NCBI GenBank assembly: GCA_003223875.1 | Contig: QHWY01000092.1 | Location: 1 to 52,791 of the forward strand | Direction of reading: 5' to 3' | DNA: 52,791 nucleotides | DNA from: Acidobacteriota bacterium | Lineage (GTDB): Bacteria > Acidobacteriota > Terriglobia > 20CM-2-55-15 | Shown: piece after piece, positions 24,938-34,770 of the stretch | Layout: each line of letters opens with the position of its first letter | How positions within the stretch are numbered: position 1 is the first letter of the stretch | Program-made: the position numbers and the translations under genes | The notes under the pieces: model-generated | Databases searched by the model: none | Told to the model about the DNA's origin: nothing | What the model saw: only the letters and a program-made list of their open reading frames with translations

Positions 24938-27900
24938 TTAGAGCGGCGGCCCCGACGTCAACACGCGGTCCGTGCCATAAATTTCGCAGGGCCAAATTGG
25001 TTGGTCCGAATGGATGCGAATGTATCCGCCAGCCTGTCCTGCCGACGCCGCCACCAGTTCACTTATTAAACCGCTTAATTGTTCATTAGCAGACACATTG
25101 ACGGTTACAGACTTCGGTGTACCGCCATCGGCCGGATAAACGTCGATCGTAATCGTCGCGGGCGTGCTGCCGGTCGCAAATGCCAGACCTGTAAAGAAAC
25201 CAGGCGCATTGATATAAGAAAAAATAAAGTCGGTTCCTGCGCTTTGCGCGGCGATCGCAGCGCCGCCGGAGGAATTCTGAATATCAAGAATACCAATCAG
25301 CGGGGCACCGCCTCCGAATAATGACATACTTGTGATCCGCAGGGCTCCCGTCCGGATCGTGTCGCCTGATAACTTCAGCAGGTCGGAAATGGAAACTCGT
25401 GCCGCCGCGTTCGGCGATAACCATATGTTTGCCGATGAAGTTCCAAATGTGACCGTCGCATTCGTCGGAACCCTTCCGACATTGACGACGCTTAATGTCG
25501 ATGTATATCCACCGCCAATGACGGCTTGCGGAAAAACCAAACTGGACTGTGCATCGGATACCGGTATGTTCGAGGCGATGGCCGTCGTTGTGCCGGGAGG
25601 TCTTCGTTCCATCGCTGCCAGTCCCTCTGAAGATCGAACCCGTACAGGACCAGTTAAACTAATCACGATACGGCTGCGGGCCGGAATCGTGAAGGACTGG
25701 TCTTGCCCGCCTGCGAAGTCTATAACCGTGACATTGGCAATACGTGGAGAAGGGTTAACCAGAAGGGCGGATGCGCCGCCATGGAAAAGCACAAAATCCG
25801 AAGAAGGATCTCGCGGAACAGTTCCGTCAAGGCGCTGCATGTTCCACGACCCTGTAACGACGAAAATCCCAAGACCCGGAGCCGCCGCGTCAGCTTCGAT
25901 CCACCCATCAAACGACTGAAGGCCGAATAACTCCGATACGAGTTTGGCGTATAGTTGGCCCGCCGTGAGTGTAACCGACGTCGGATTGCGAATCCCGGTG
26001 CCGGTGATGAGATTCCCATTCACGTCGATTGCTTTGAGCACAACCGACATTGCAGCCTTGGCGAGGAACGCAATACCGGTAAATTCGGTTCCGCTTTGGG
26101 GGCTTGATGGAATGATCTTCACTTGCGGCTGGTAAGTTGGGTCAAACCGGACACCGGCAGACATCCCAACCTCGCTCTCTAAGCCGGCGCCGTTAATCGC
26201 CTTCACGGCGAAGTAATAAGTCACTCCAGTGCGAAGAGTCAGTCCCGTAACGACAGCCGAATTTTGCGTTGTAGAAGTGAACGGACGTACATCGGTATCT
26301 CCCGGCGTCGTGCCGATGGCGTACCGGTACTCGCGAACGCCCGATTCGGGATCATCAGAAATCCAGGAAGCCGCGAGCTGAGCGCCATTTGGAGTCAACG
26401 GTCCTTCATCCGTCACAACAGGCTTCGAGGGCGGCGATGCGTCCGGCAAAGATTCCGTGTAGCTACCGTTTTGGAAACGATAGGTTGTGAAAGATCCGCT
26501 GGCAATGCTGGGTTGATTGAACGCCGTCTGAATCGCTGTATCGCGTTTCAGATTCTGAGCGCCGACAGTTGCGCTCGATCCATCGGAGCGCGGCCCGGTC
26601 ATATTGCGATAGAGGAACTGGATATCGTTGGTCCCTTCGAAGAGTATTGCCTCAAACGTGAGATTCGCATTCAGGTCTTTTCCGTCTTCGTCGAGAACAC
26701 TCAAATTCGACCATTCCACTACGAACCGCCGGTCGGGAGCTGCTCCAACCGTCTTCGTCGTGATCGTCGCCTGAGGTGGCATCACTAAGTCGTCCCAAAA
26801 CGATGCAATCAATGATGGCGGAACCGTTCCGACACTGCCGCTGGGGCGAATGACGGTCCTCGAAGGCAACGGCGCATTTTGCCACTCGGATACCGAAAGC
26901 GGTTCGAGACTAAGGAAGCCGTCGGTCGAGATCGAAATTTGAGAATCGGCAATATAGATATCCCGGAACAAGATGAAATCGAATGGCAGTTTCACAAGTG
27001 CGATGGAATCATCGTTGTTGCTGAAACTCAGAACTGTTCCGCCATTGCCACTACTCGCATCGATGAAGTTGAAATTCCGCTCTGCAAAATTCGTGCTCGT
27101 TGGAGCCGCCGTTACGGTGAATGTTGGGCCTGTTGCCGTTTGGCCGAAAAGAGAAACCGTTATCGGACCAGTCGTCGCGCCAAATGGTACGATCGCTGTA
27201 ATCACGTTCAGACTTGCGCTGATAACCCGCGCAGACATGCCGTTAAAGGCCACGTCGATATTCTGCGTGCGCGAATCGAAGCGCTCTCCTTCGATGATGA
27301 CCCGAGTTGACGGTGGTCCATCGAGCGGTGAAACACGGCTGATCGTGGGTGGTTGCGAGGCATAAGTGAAAACCTGCGAGCCGATTCCCCAAGTCCCGTC
27401 TGCGTTCACGACGACGAGATTGGCGGAACCCGGAACATTCGCCGGAGTTGTTGCCTCGATCGTACTGGAATCGACGACGCGAACATCTGCGGCCGCCAGC
27501 CCGGCAAAGAAGACCTGAGCGCCGGAACGAAAGTCTGTACCCTTAACTGTAGTGACGGTACCCCCATCAATTGGACCGATCGCAGGGCTTACGGAAATCC
27601 CCGAAGGGGAACTATCGGTAACGACGAACGCGCCTGAAAGGATCGAAGCGTCGGTCCCGCGACTGACGGTGAGATTTTTCGGACCAAGCGGCGTTGAAGG
27701 CATGACCGTCAACGGAACCGATACGCTCGTTGGAGCTGTGGAGTTAATTCGTCCGCCAAATGTCAGGGTACCGAATTGAAGGCCTGGATCGGAGCCGGTG
27801 AGAAGAACGCCATTGGTGATATCGATTCCGCCGCTAACTACGGTGACCGTTCGTCCTCGTGGAATGCGCATCGCAAAGGTGGGCCGCGTCAGTCTTAAGC

Positions 27901-28870
27901 CCGTAGCGCTTGCCGGAAATGTGCGTATATCTGCGGTAGCTACTCCATTCGGGCCGACGTCGATTTTCGCTGCTTCGGGAAGGCCAGAGACATTTCCAAA
28001 ATAAGCCGTACCGAAATTCGTTTTGATGGTGGAAAAGAAGCCGTTGAATCCTCCGCCGAGGTTGAGCCGCGTCACGGGCCCATCCAAGGCCTCGGCATAC
28101 ACACGATATGTGTCCGCTGGCAGAAATCGAAGAACATAACTACCGTCCCGTTGCGACAGCGTCGAAGCCATCGGAGTGCCCCCGCTGATGACAGCGACAA
28201 CGTGCGCGCCAAATATGGGCGAACCGTCGGCTTGAATCGTTCCTCGAATCTGAGCGGTTCCAGAAGCGCTCCCGTAGATTTCCATAATGCCGGCCATGTC
28301 GTCATAAGCGAGCGTCCGTTGATCCAGTTGCGAAGGCACACCGAAAGGGACCATGACGGAAGAGACTAGCGCCGAGTGATCCAGGCCAAGCAGATGTCCG
28401 ATCTCGTGGGTCAGTACGCTTTGGATATCAAATTTATTGTTCTCGCCGCTTGTTGAGAAATCTGTTGCGGGATTGAAGGCGATATCGGACTCGTCGAACA
28501 CCATCTGGCCATTCTCGCTTCTGAAGTACGAAAAGGTCGCGGCAATTGTCGATGAACCCAGCGGCGCCGAAGTATCCGTGAACGTGACGAGATTCAATCC
28601 GTCGTGGGCAACGTTTCCGGCCGCTGTCGTCCCCTTGAAAGCAAATTTGACGTTTGCGGCTTGGATATTTTCCCACGTCTGGAACGAGGCCTGAACGGCC
28701 GCGAAGTCACTGCCGTTGGGGATACCAGGCATGCCCTTCTCATGAACCCAATACGGGACGGGCATCGACGACCACTTCGGATTCTGTCCGGACGACGTTG
28801 TAATCCGCGTGTAGGCGGCAGCCGTCCGGCAACAGAGGAATACAACAAAGATGAAACCGTATTTCTTCAA
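24938..28870 (-). CDS. Very large secreted matrixin-type zinc protease with IPT/TIG and fibronectin III domains
   Basis: 1310 residues, TTG start 1 nt after the stop of the upstream small gene. Signal peptide to about residue 19. The M10 matrixin domain covers about 35-205 with HEIGHLLGLDH (155-165) and a SVMVP Met-turn-like segment. A carboxypeptidase-regulatory-like domain (about 208-262), two IPT/TIG domains (about 430-610, with SPAIGPIDGGTVTTVKG and ISRVSPLDGPPSTRVIIEG), a nidogen-like segment (about 625-830, AFWDD-type ASFWDDL), one fibronectin III domain (about 845-945) and a long beta-rich C-terminus follow. It should be exported and act on extracellular protein or anchor to polymers. 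Substrate unknown. Confidence 0.82.
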   Translation of the reverse strand: MKKYGFIFVVFLCCRTAAAYTRITTSSGQNPKWSSMPVPYWVHEKGMPGIPNGSDFAAVQASFQTWENIQAANVKFAFKGTTAAGNVAHDGLNLVTFTDTSAPLGSSTIAATFSYFRSENGQMVFDESDIAFNPATDFSTSGENNKFDIQSVLTHEIGHLLGLDHSALVSSVMVPFGVPSQLDQRTLAYDDMAGIMEIYGSASGTAQIRGTIQADGSPIFGAHVVAVISGGTPMASTLSQRDGSYVLRFLPADTYRVYAEALDGPVTRLNLGGGFNGFFSTIKTNFGTAYFGNVSGLPEAAKIDVGPNGVATADIRTFPASATGLRLTRPTFAMRIPRGRTVTVVSGGIDITNGVLLTGSDPGLQFGTLTFGGRINSTAPTSVSVPLTVMPSTPLGPKNLTVSRGTDASILSGAFVVTDSSPSGISVSPAIGPIDGGTVTTVKGTDFRSGAQVFFAGLAAADVRVVDSSTIEATTPANVPGSANLVVVNADGTWGIGSQVFTYASQPPTISRVSPLDGPPSTRVIIEGERFDSRTQNIDVAFNGMSARVISASLNVITAIVPFGATTGPITVSLFGQTATGPTFTVTAAPTSTNFAERNFNFIDASSGNGGTVLSFSNNDDSIALVKLPFDFILFRDIYIADSQISISTDGFLSLEPLSVSEWQNAPLPSRTVIRPSGSVGTVPPSLIASFWDDLVMPPQATITTKTVGAAPDRRFVVEWSNLSVLDEDGKDLNANLTFEAILFEGTNDIQFLYRNMTGPRSDGSSATVGAQNLKRDTAIQTAFNQPSIASGSFTTYRFQNGSYTESLPDASPPSKPVVTDEGPLTPNGAQLAASWISDDPESGVREYRYAIGTTPGDTDVRPFTSTTQNSAVVTGLTLRTGVTYYFAVKAINGAGLESEVGMSAGVRFDPTYQPQVKIIPSSPQSGTEFTGIAFLAKAAMSVVLKAIDVNGNLITGTGIRNPTSVTLTAGQLYAKLVSELFGLQSFDGWIEADAAAPGLGIFVVTGSWNMQRLDGTVPRDPSSDFVLFHGGASALLVNPSPRIANVTVIDFAGGQDQSFTIPARSRIVISLTGPVRVRSSEGLAAMERRPPGTTTAIASNIPVSDAQSSLVFPQAVIGGGYTSTLSVVNVGRVPTNATVTFGTSSANIWLSPNAAARVSISDLLKLSGDTIRTGALRITSMSLFGGGAPLIGILDIQNSSGGAAIAAQSAGTDFIFSYINAPGFFTGLAFATGSTPATITIDVYPADGGTPKSVTVNVSANEQLSGLISELVAASAGQAGGYIRIHSDQPIWPCEIYGTDRVLTSGPPL

Positions 28871-28871
28871 G

Positions 28872-29381
28872 CTAACGAGTCAGTATGGTTCGGATTTGAC
28901 GCTTAAATGTTTGGATCGGGAACCTCATCGGCTTGGCGGGACGGCCATCGGGAAAGGAAAGGCCGTTGACCTCATTGAATACTTCGCCATTTTCGACAGT
29001 GAATTTGCCTTGGCCGAGCCCCATGACCACTTCGTAGGGTCCGCTCGATTCGGTAAAAACAACGACGTTTTCATCCTTTGCAAAAGACGGCATCCCCGAG
29101 ACCTGAAGTTCAAGATCGCCGATCTTTCCACCAATCGTCGTCAATTCGAACATCTTTGGCGGACGGCCCTTGATAGACTCGTCAACTTCGATGGTGTAAT
29201 TAGTTAGAATGAGCTTCCGATTGTCACTCCAATATGTTCGTGAGTCTCGGACCTTGCCCGCAACGATATGGTGAGCTTTTTTAGCAAGTTCCTCCAGCGC
29301 AAGAGGTTGTACGGTCGTAGCGCGAGCGAGGGCAGCGGCGACCAGACTTAGGACAAAGGCCCAGAAAATGTTCCTTTTCAC
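28872..29381 (-). CDS. Small secreted protein of unknown function, upstream partner of the matrixin
   Basis: 169 residues, GTG start. A clear signal peptide (FWAFVLSLVAAALARA, cleavage about residue 21) is followed by a beta-rich domain with LEELAKKAHHIVAGKVRDSRTYW and FELTTIGGKIGDLELQVSGM. I do not recognise a named family. It sits 1 nt from the large matrixin gene, so the two are made together; inhibitor, chaperone or regulatory partner are possibilities without direct evidence. A TAGACT box at 29389-29394 ends 7 nt before GTG, with no Shine-Dalgarno sequence. Confidence 0.75.
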   Translation of the reverse strand: MKRNIFWAFVLSLVAAALARATTVQPLALEELAKKAHHIVAGKVRDSRTYWSDNRKLILTNYTIEVDESIKGRPPKMFELTTIGGKIGDLELQVSGMPSFAKDENVVVFTESSGPYEVVMGLGQGKFTVENGEVFNEVNGLSFPDGRPAKPMRFPIQTFKRQIRTILTR

Positions 29382-29388
29382 AGACGGG

Positions 29389-29434
29389 AGTCTAGCACAG
29401 AGACGAATTTAGGCCAGTACAGCTGTGGTAAGAT
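29389..29434. promoter_or_regulatory. Divergent TAnnnT boxes for the small secreted protein and Trm112-like gene
   Basis: TAGACT on the minus strand (29389-29394) lies 7 nt before the GTG at 29381. TAAGAT on the plus strand (29429-29434) lies 7 nt before the ATG at 29442. Neither gene has a Shine-Dalgarno sequence, and neither box has a good -35 partner. Confidence 0.45.
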
Positions 29435-29441
29435 CTTGCCC

Positions 29442-29612
29442 ATGCCCGTGAATCCTGAGCTTTTGAAGATTCTTGTCTGCCCACTCTGCAAAGCGCAGGT
29501 GAACCTCACGGAAAACGGCGAGGGTTTGAAGTGTATCCAGTGCCGCCGGGTGTATCCGATTCGCGACGACATTCCGGTGATGCTGATCAACGAAGCCAAG
29601 ATTGAAGACTAA
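29442..29612 (+). CDS. Trm112 family zinc-ribbon protein
   Basis: 56 residues. Two CxxC knuckles (CPLC at 13-16, CIQC at 31-34) and the flanking LLKILVCPLC and YPIRDDIPVML segments are those of bacterial Trm112/YcaR-like proteins. In eukaryotes and archaea Trm112 activates methyltransferases; bacterial members are often encoded beside lipid A or nucleotide-sugar genes. The same holds here, since it opens the glycan operon and overlaps the GT9 gene by 11 nt. A TAAGAT box lies 7 nt before ATG. Confidence 0.85.
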   Translation: MPVNPELLKILVCPLCKAQVNLTENGEGLKCIQCRRVYPIRDDIPVMLINEAKIED

Positions 29613-30600
29613 ACAGCTTTTCCATCGTCTTCCCGGTACGGCCCGCATCCTTTTCATTCGTCTTCGTTCGATGGGAGATTGCCTGCTGCTGACAGGTCCA
29701 GTCCGCGCGTTGAAGGCGCAGTTTCCGAAATTCCGCATTACGGTTCTGGTGGAACCGCAATTCGCCGATTGCTTTGATGCCAATCCTGATGTCGATGAAG
29801 TTCTGACTGCTCCGCACAAATTGTCCTTTGCGTCGCGGCTACTGGTTCGGCGCTTTGATGCCATCGTTAACCTACATGGCGGGCCAACGAGCCTGCTGTA
29901 CAGTTGCTTGGCTTGGGGAAAACGCGTTGGGGTTGAGCATTACAAGGTAGCGGCACTTTATCACGGTGTTGTTCCACGCCCGGCGCCAGACACACATACG
30001 GTGGAATCCACAATGGCGCTCATGGGATGGCTTGGCCTGGAAAGCGATGAGCCACCCAAACTTCGGTACGAACTTCATCCCAAGGAAGCAGCTCGAATGC
30101 AGCAAAAGTTGAGAGGCCGGCCATATGCCGTCATCCATCCCGGAGCCGTTTTGGAAACCAAGCGATGGTCCGCCCCGCAATATGGCGAATTGGCCCGGCG
30201 CTTGGCAGCGCGCGGCTTCACGATTGTCCTTACGGCAGGTGCGGGAGAACAAGCCTGGGTGAGCGAAACCGCCCGGGAGGTCGAGGGGACCGTCATTCTT
30301 CTGGGCCTCAGCATTCCCGAACTCGCCGAATTGATTCGCGGAGCTCGTCTATACATCGGCAATGACTCAGGCCCGATGCATCTGGCCGCGGCCGTTGGTA
30401 CGCCGATAATCGCAATCTGGGGTTCTTCGGATTCGCGCCGCTGGCGGCCATGGAATGTCGAACACCGGGTCGTTCAGAATCCGTTTGAGTGCAATCCGTG
30501 TCCGGGCTATCGTTGCCTCGTCGCGGATTCCCCGCTTTGTATCGAATCAGTGACCGTTGAGCAGGTGGATCGAACAGTGGACGAGTTACTGAGCAAATGA
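29602..30600 (+). CDS. Glycosyltransferase family 9 (heptosyltransferase type)
   Basis: 332 residues with a TTG start inside the end of the Trm112-like gene. The GT9 features are ARILFIRLRSMGDCLLLTGPVRALK at the N-terminus (split ILFIRLRSMGD, residues 15-25), YAVIHPGAVLETKRW, LYIGNDSGPMHLAAAVGTPIIAIWG and a late CNPCPGYRC. GT9 enzymes add heptose or a related sugar from ADP-heptose to the lipopolysaccharide core at the inner face of the membrane. The next gene is a heptose-kinase-type enzyme, in line with this. Confidence 0.88.
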   Translation: MKTKQLFHRLPGTARILFIRLRSMGDCLLLTGPVRALKAQFPKFRITVLVEPQFADCFDANPDVDEVLTAPHKLSFASRLLVRRFDAIVNLHGGPTSLLYSCLAWGKRVGVEHYKVAALYHGVVPRPAPDTHTVESTMALMGWLGLESDEPPKLRYELHPKEAARMQQKLRGRPYAVIHPGAVLETKRWSAPQYGELARRLAARGFTIVLTAGAGEQAWVSETAREVEGTVILLGLSIPELAELIRGARLYIGNDSGPMHLAAAVGTPIIAIWGSSDSRRWRPWNVEHRVVQNPFECNPCPGYRCLVADSPLCIESVTVEQVDRTVDELLSK

Positions 30601-31589
30601 ATCGAGGCAGAGTTGAACAGATTTTGAATCGCTTTCAGGGAAAGAACATCCTGATTATCGGCGATGTCATGCTCGATGAATTTATTTGGGGCAGAGTACG
30701 CAGAATTTCTCCGGAGGCTCCGGTCCCTGTTGTTGAAGTAACCGAAGAAACATACCGCCTCGGCGGTTCAGGCAATGTGGCGGCCAACATACGTGCGCTC
30801 GACGGCACACCGATTCCGATTGGAGTTATCGGGCAAGATTTGGCTGGGGACCGCATCGTGGATTTGATGCAACGTTCCGGAATCGAAATCTCCGGCTTGC
30901 TTCGAAACCTTCGTCCGACCACAGTCAAGACCAGGATCATTGCGCACAATCAGCAGGTCGTGCGCACGGATCGCGAGAGCAAGCAGGCGGTCTCATCCAT
31001 TCTGACAACCGAACTCGTAGCCTCTTTTTTGCGGCACCTTCCCGCGGCAGCCGCCGTTATCGTGTCCGACTACGACAAGGGTGTCGTTAACCGGAGCGTG
31101 CTCGACAGCATATTGCCCCAGGCGCGCAGTGCCGCGGTCCCCGTGTTCGTCGATCCCAAAATTGACCACGCCGATGAGTACCGGCCGATTACCATGATTA
31201 CGCCCAATCAGCGCGAGGCGGAATTGCTTACCCGGACTTCCATTTCCGACAAACCATCGTTGGAAGCAGCAGGACGCAAGCTGCTGGAGCAATTCGGATG
31301 CGAATACGCCCTGATTACACGTGGTGAGGATGGCATGTCGCTGTTCAACGCTACGGATTCCCACCACCTCCCGACATTCGCGCGTGAGGTTTTCGATGTG
31401 ACTGGGGCCGGCGATACCGTGATCGCCACGCTCGCTTTAGCGCACGCCGCAGGCGCGAGCATGCCAGAGTGCGCAAGGTTGGCCAATCACGCTGCCGGCA
31501 TTGTCGTTGGCAAGGTCGGAACCGCGACAATCAGCCGGTTCGAACTTCTCTCGGATTTTGTCGCTCGCGATGCGCATTCTGCAGGTTAG
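30597..31589 (+). CDS. PfkB family kinase, RfaE1/HldE-N type (D-glycero-beta-D-manno-heptose-7-phosphate kinase-like)
   Basis: 330 residues. ILIIGDVMLDEFIWGRVRRISPEAP at the N-terminus (residues 18-42), the GGSGNVAANI motif and the PfkB signature DVTGAGDTVIATLA with catalytic Asp are those of the kinase half of HldE. The cytidylyl or adenylyltransferase half is absent, so a separate HldC-type enzyme would be needed elsewhere. It overlaps the GT9 stop by 4 nt (ATGA) and the GT4 start by 20 nt, a tightly coupled operon for heptose activation and transfer. Confidence 0.87.
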   Translation: MNRGRVEQILNRFQGKNILIIGDVMLDEFIWGRVRRISPEAPVPVVEVTEETYRLGGSGNVAANIRALDGTPIPIGVIGQDLAGDRIVDLMQRSGIEISGLLRNLRPTTVKTRIIAHNQQVVRTDRESKQAVSSILTTELVASFLRHLPAAAAVIVSDYDKGVVNRSVLDSILPQARSAAVPVFVDPKIDHADEYRPITMITPNQREAELLTRTSISDKPSLEAAGRKLLEQFGCEYALITRGEDGMSLFNATDSHHLPTFAREVFDVTGAGDTVIATLALAHAAGASMPECARLANHAAGIVVGKVGTATISRFELLSDFVARDAHSAG

Positions 31590-32571
31590 TTCGGCAGAGA
31601 ATTGGGGTGGCGGAGAAACTCACGTCTCCCAATTGGTGAAATCACTTCGAAACTGTGGTCACGATGTAGTGGTTGCCGGACGCCCGAATAGCCCCTTGAA
31701 GGCACAGATCGAACTGCCGTTCCTGAACTCCGCGGACTTCATCACCGCCGTTCGGTTAAGAAGACGGCTCAAGGAGGCACGGTTCGACATTATTCATGCC
31801 CACGTCGCTCGCGACTATACGATTGTTGCTGCAGCGGCGTGGAAGATTCCCCGAGCGAAGGTCGTATTCACCCGGCATCTACTGCATCCCATTCGCCGTC
31901 ATTTGTTTTACCGTAGAGTGGACGCCTGGATTGCTCCGACATCTCAAATTCTGGAAACTCTAGCTCCGCTAGCACCGAAGACTTCCGAGATCATTCCAAA
32001 TTGGGTAGACCTCGAACAGTTTCTGTTTAGGCCGCATCCGTTGCACCGGCCGGTCAAGATAGGTTTGCTCGGACAAGTCTCCCCGCATAAGGGACACGAG
32101 GATGCGATTGAGGCTCTACGCCGGCTTGACGGCAATTTTAGGCTCGTGGTCGCAGGAAAGGGTGACGCATCGTATGAGAAGGAACTCCAAAAAAAGGCGG
32201 CTGGACTGCCACTAGAATTTCTTGGATTCGTCTCGCGTACCGATTTTTTTCAGAAGACCGACTTGCTCATTCTGCCGTCCTGGCAAGAACCCTTCGGAAT
32301 TGTGTTGCTCGAGGCAATGGCATCAGGTATCCCCGTCATAGCGACCAATCGTGGAGGCCCAACCGAGATTATTTCCTCCCCGTTGTACGGTGTGCTCGTT
32401 CCACCACGCGATCCATGCGCTCTTGCCAATGCCATTCGATCGCTGGCGGCAGACGAAGAGCGCAGGTCAGCCATCGTCCGCAATGCACGTGACCGCGTCG
32501 AAAAGCATTTCGACATCCGGATTGTGGTGCCGCAGATCGAGGACTTCTACAAAAGACTTACAGGAGATTAG
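31570..32571 (+). CDS. Glycosyltransferase family 4
   Basis: 333 residues. ATG at 31570 places [20 protein letters not shown] at the start, the usual GT4 opening; the open frame from 31501 lies inside the kinase gene. The GT-B C-terminal domain has [20 protein letters not shown] and the donor-binding [20 protein letters not shown] (E-x7-E). Donor and acceptor are not readable. It probably extends the same surface glycan as the flanking genes. Confidence 0.88.
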   Translation: MRILQVSSAENWGGGETHVSQLVKSLRNCGHDVVVAGRPNSPLKAQIELPFLNSADFITAVRLRRRLKEARFDIIHAHVARDYTIVAAAAWKIPRAKVVFTRHLLHPIRRHLFYRRVDAWIAPTSQILETLAPLAPKTSEIIPNWVDLEQFLFRPHPLHRPVKIGLLGQVSPHKGHEDAIEALRRLDGNFRLVVAGKGDASYEKELQKKAAGLPLEFLGFVSRTDFFQKTDLLILPSWQEPFGIVLLEAMASGIPVIATNRGGPTEIISSPLYGVLVPPRDPCALANAIRSLAADEERRSAIVRNARDRVEKHFDIRIVVPQIEDFYKRLTGD

Positions 32572-32635
32572 CCTTTCTTTTGCGAGCGGCCATCGATTTG
32601 TGAAATACTCGACAGGCATTTGGGGTAGTGACTCT

Positions 32636-33706
32636 GTGTCTTTTCCGCTGGCGCTGATTACCGGTTCATGCGGTTTGATCGGTTCCGAAGTTTGTGTTTA
32701 CTTTCATCGACTTGGATTTCGCACGGCCGGTATCGACAACAACCAGCGTGCTTTTTTTTTGGGCCCTGAAGGAGACACGACTTGGGTGCGCAGACGTCTC
32801 CGGGCCGAGCTTGACCGTTATTCTCATTACTCGATAGATATTCGTGATCGGCAACCAATTCTGGAGCTGGTCTTTCAACTAAAACCGGCGGTCATCATTC
32901 ATACGGCTGCCCAGCCGTCCCATGACCGAGCGGCCTCAATTCCCTTCGACGATTTCGAAGTGAATGCCGTCGGCACGCTGAATTTGCTGGAAGCGGCCCG
33001 GCGTTTCTGTCCGGATTCGCCCTTCATTCACATGTCGACCAACAAGGTCTACGGAGACTTGCCGAACCAGGTGCGGTTGCGCGAGCTCGAAACGCGCTGG
33101 GAGTTTGATGATGCGGATCTTGCTCATGGTATACCGGAAAGCTTCTCTATTGATCAATCGAAGCACTCTTTGTTCGGTGCTTCAAAAGCTGCTTCCGATT
33201 TGCTGGTTCAGGAATACGGCCGGTATTTCGGAATGCCGACCTGTTGCCTGCGCGGCGGGTGCCTGACCGGACCGAATCATGCCGGAGTGGAACTGCACGG
33301 CTTTCTAAGCTATTTAATCAAGTGCAATTTGAAAGGCCGTGAATACAAAATCTACGGCTACAAAGGCAAACAAGTTCGAGACAACATTCATGCCGAGGAT
33401 GTCGCGCGTTTCATATACGAGTTCTACAAAGCCCCTCGAGTCGCAGAAGTCTACAACCTTGGAGGAGGTAAGGATAACTCCTGCTCGATTGTCGAGGCGT
33501 TCAGCATGGTCGAGGCGATCACCGGCCGGCGTATGCGGTCACACTACGTCGACGAAGGCCGGATTGGCGACCACATCTGTTACTACAGCGATCTGCGCAA
33601 GATGAAATCCCATTATCCTTCATGGACAATCACAAAAGACTTGCCGCAAATATTCACTGAGATCGCCACGGCATGGATGGAACGGTCCGGAGAAGCCACC
33701 GCATGA
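32636..33706 (+). CDS. NAD-dependent sugar epimerase (extended SDR), first of two
   Basis: 356 residues from GTG 32636, with GTG 32600 as an alternative. The Rossmann motif [11 protein letters not shown] and the active-site pair [11 protein letters not shown] (Y of the usual YxxxK replaced: the chain reads [10 protein letters not shown]) are visible, with Ser/Thr in MSTNKVYGD. The Tyr of YxxxK therefore appears as Phe, which is odd for an active epimerase; STNKVYGD and the pattern [14 protein letters not shown] resemble CDP-paratose 2-epimerase (TyvE/RfbE) relatives, some of which have this Phe-like form in my memory only. It overlaps the second epimerase by 4 nt. Confidence 0.82.
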   Translation: MSFPLALITGSCGLIGSEVCVYFHRLGFRTAGIDNNQRAFFLGPEGDTTWVRRRLRAELDRYSHYSIDIRDRQPILELVFQLKPAVIIHTAAQPSHDRAASIPFDDFEVNAVGTLNLLEAARRFCPDSPFIHMSTNKVYGDLPNQVRLRELETRWEFDDADLAHGIPESFSIDQSKHSLFGASKAASDLLVQEYGRYFGMPTCCLRGGCLTGPNHAGVELHGFLSYLIKCNLKGREYKIYGYKGKQVRDNIHAEDVARFIYEFYKAPRVAEVYNLGGGKDNSCSIVEAFSMVEAITGRRMRSHYVDEGRIGDHICYYSDLRKMKSHYPSWTITKDLPQIFTEIATAWMERSGEATA

Positions 33707-34770
33707 AAATCCTTGTCACCGGCATTTGTGGCTTTACCGGCAGCACTTTGGCCATGAGTCTACTGGAACGTATTCACGATCTATCGATCTGCGGTATCGA
33801 CAATCTAATGCGGCCGGGATCTGAGGTGAACCGGGCAGCCCTGAAACGATTGGGCATCGACGTCATTCACGGCGACACCCGTAACCTAAGCGATTTCGAG
33901 AAAGTTCCCAGGGTCGATTGGGTCGTTGACGCCGCTGCAAATCCCAGCGTTCTGGCCGGAGTGAATGGTTCCGGAACAAGTCGTCAACTGTTCGAGCACA
34001 ATGTCGCAGGCGCGGTGAACGTACTGGAGTATTGCAAGGTGAAGCGAGCCGGATTCATTCTGTTGAGCACCAGCCGCGTTTACTCGATCAGCGCTCTGGC
34101 AGGTCTTCCATTACGTGTTGAAGACGGGGCTTTCCGGCTGGATTGCTCCAAGGTACTGCCACGCGGAATATCTGCGGCCGGCATTAATGCGGATTTTCCG
34201 ACTGAACCCCCAATTTCCCTCTACGGCAGCACTAAATTATCGGCGGAAGCGCTGGCGCTGGAGTACGGATTCGCTTTTGAATTTCCCGTATGGATCGATC
34301 GCTGTGGTGTGATGGCCGGAGCCGGTCAATTCGGGACACCGGACCAAGGAATCTTTTCGTACTGGATCAACGCCCATCTGCGCCGGCGGCCAATGCGGTA
34401 CATTGGCTTTAAAGGAACAGGTCATCAGGTGAGGGACGCGATGCATCCTCGCGATCTGGCAAGTTTGCTGCACGCTCAAATTTCCACCTCACGCAAGGAA
34501 GGAACACGCAAATATACGGTTGGCGGAGGCCCTGCGAATGCCATGTCGTTGAAGCAGCTCACAGCGTGGTGCGATTCGAGGTTCGGGATTCACCAGCCAG
34601 AACCTGACCCTCTCCCACGAAATTATGATGTTCCGTGGATAGTTATGGACTCAACTTGTGTAGCCAACGATTTTGGCTGGCGTTGCGACAATAATCTGTC
34701 TGCAATACTCGACGAGATCGCTTGCCATGCCGAGCAGCATCCCGAATGGTTGGAGGTGACTGGACTATGA
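33703..34770 (+). CDS. NAD-dependent sugar epimerase (extended SDR), second of two
   Basis: 355 residues from ATG 33703, in an ATGA overlap with the first epimerase. The motif [16 protein letters not shown] (residues 5-20), the LSTSRVYSI segment and [18 protein letters not shown], with an intact YxxxK (Tyr-Gly-Ser-Thr-Lys), are all present. The long insert after the STSRVYSI segment ([10 protein letters not shown] to PRGISAAGI) is a feature of CDP-paratose 2-epimerase-like proteins. It would make or modify a nucleotide-activated sugar for the adjacent glycosyltransferases. Confidence 0.85.
   Translation: MKILVTGICGFTGSTLAMSLLERIHDLSICGIDNLMRPGSEVNRAALKRLGIDVIHGDTRNLSDFEKVPRVDWVVDAAANPSVLAGVNGSGTSRQLFEHNVAGAVNVLEYCKVKRAGFILLSTSRVYSISALAGLPLRVEDGAFRLDCSKVLPRGISAAGINADFPTEPPISLYGSTKLSAEALALEYGFAFEFPVWIDRCGVMAGAGQFGTPDQGIFSYWINAHLRRRPMRYIGFKGTGHQVRDAMHPRDLASLLHAQISTSRKEGTRKYTVGGGPANAMSLKQLTAWCDSRFGIHQPEPDPLPRNYDVPWIVMDSTCVANDFGWRCDNNLSAILDEIACHAEQHPEWLEVTGL

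Noticed and set aside
24938..28870. Many 60-190-codon frames inside the large protease gene
   Set aside because: They are shadows on the opposite strand or other frames of a single continuous 1310-residue frame with clear domains.
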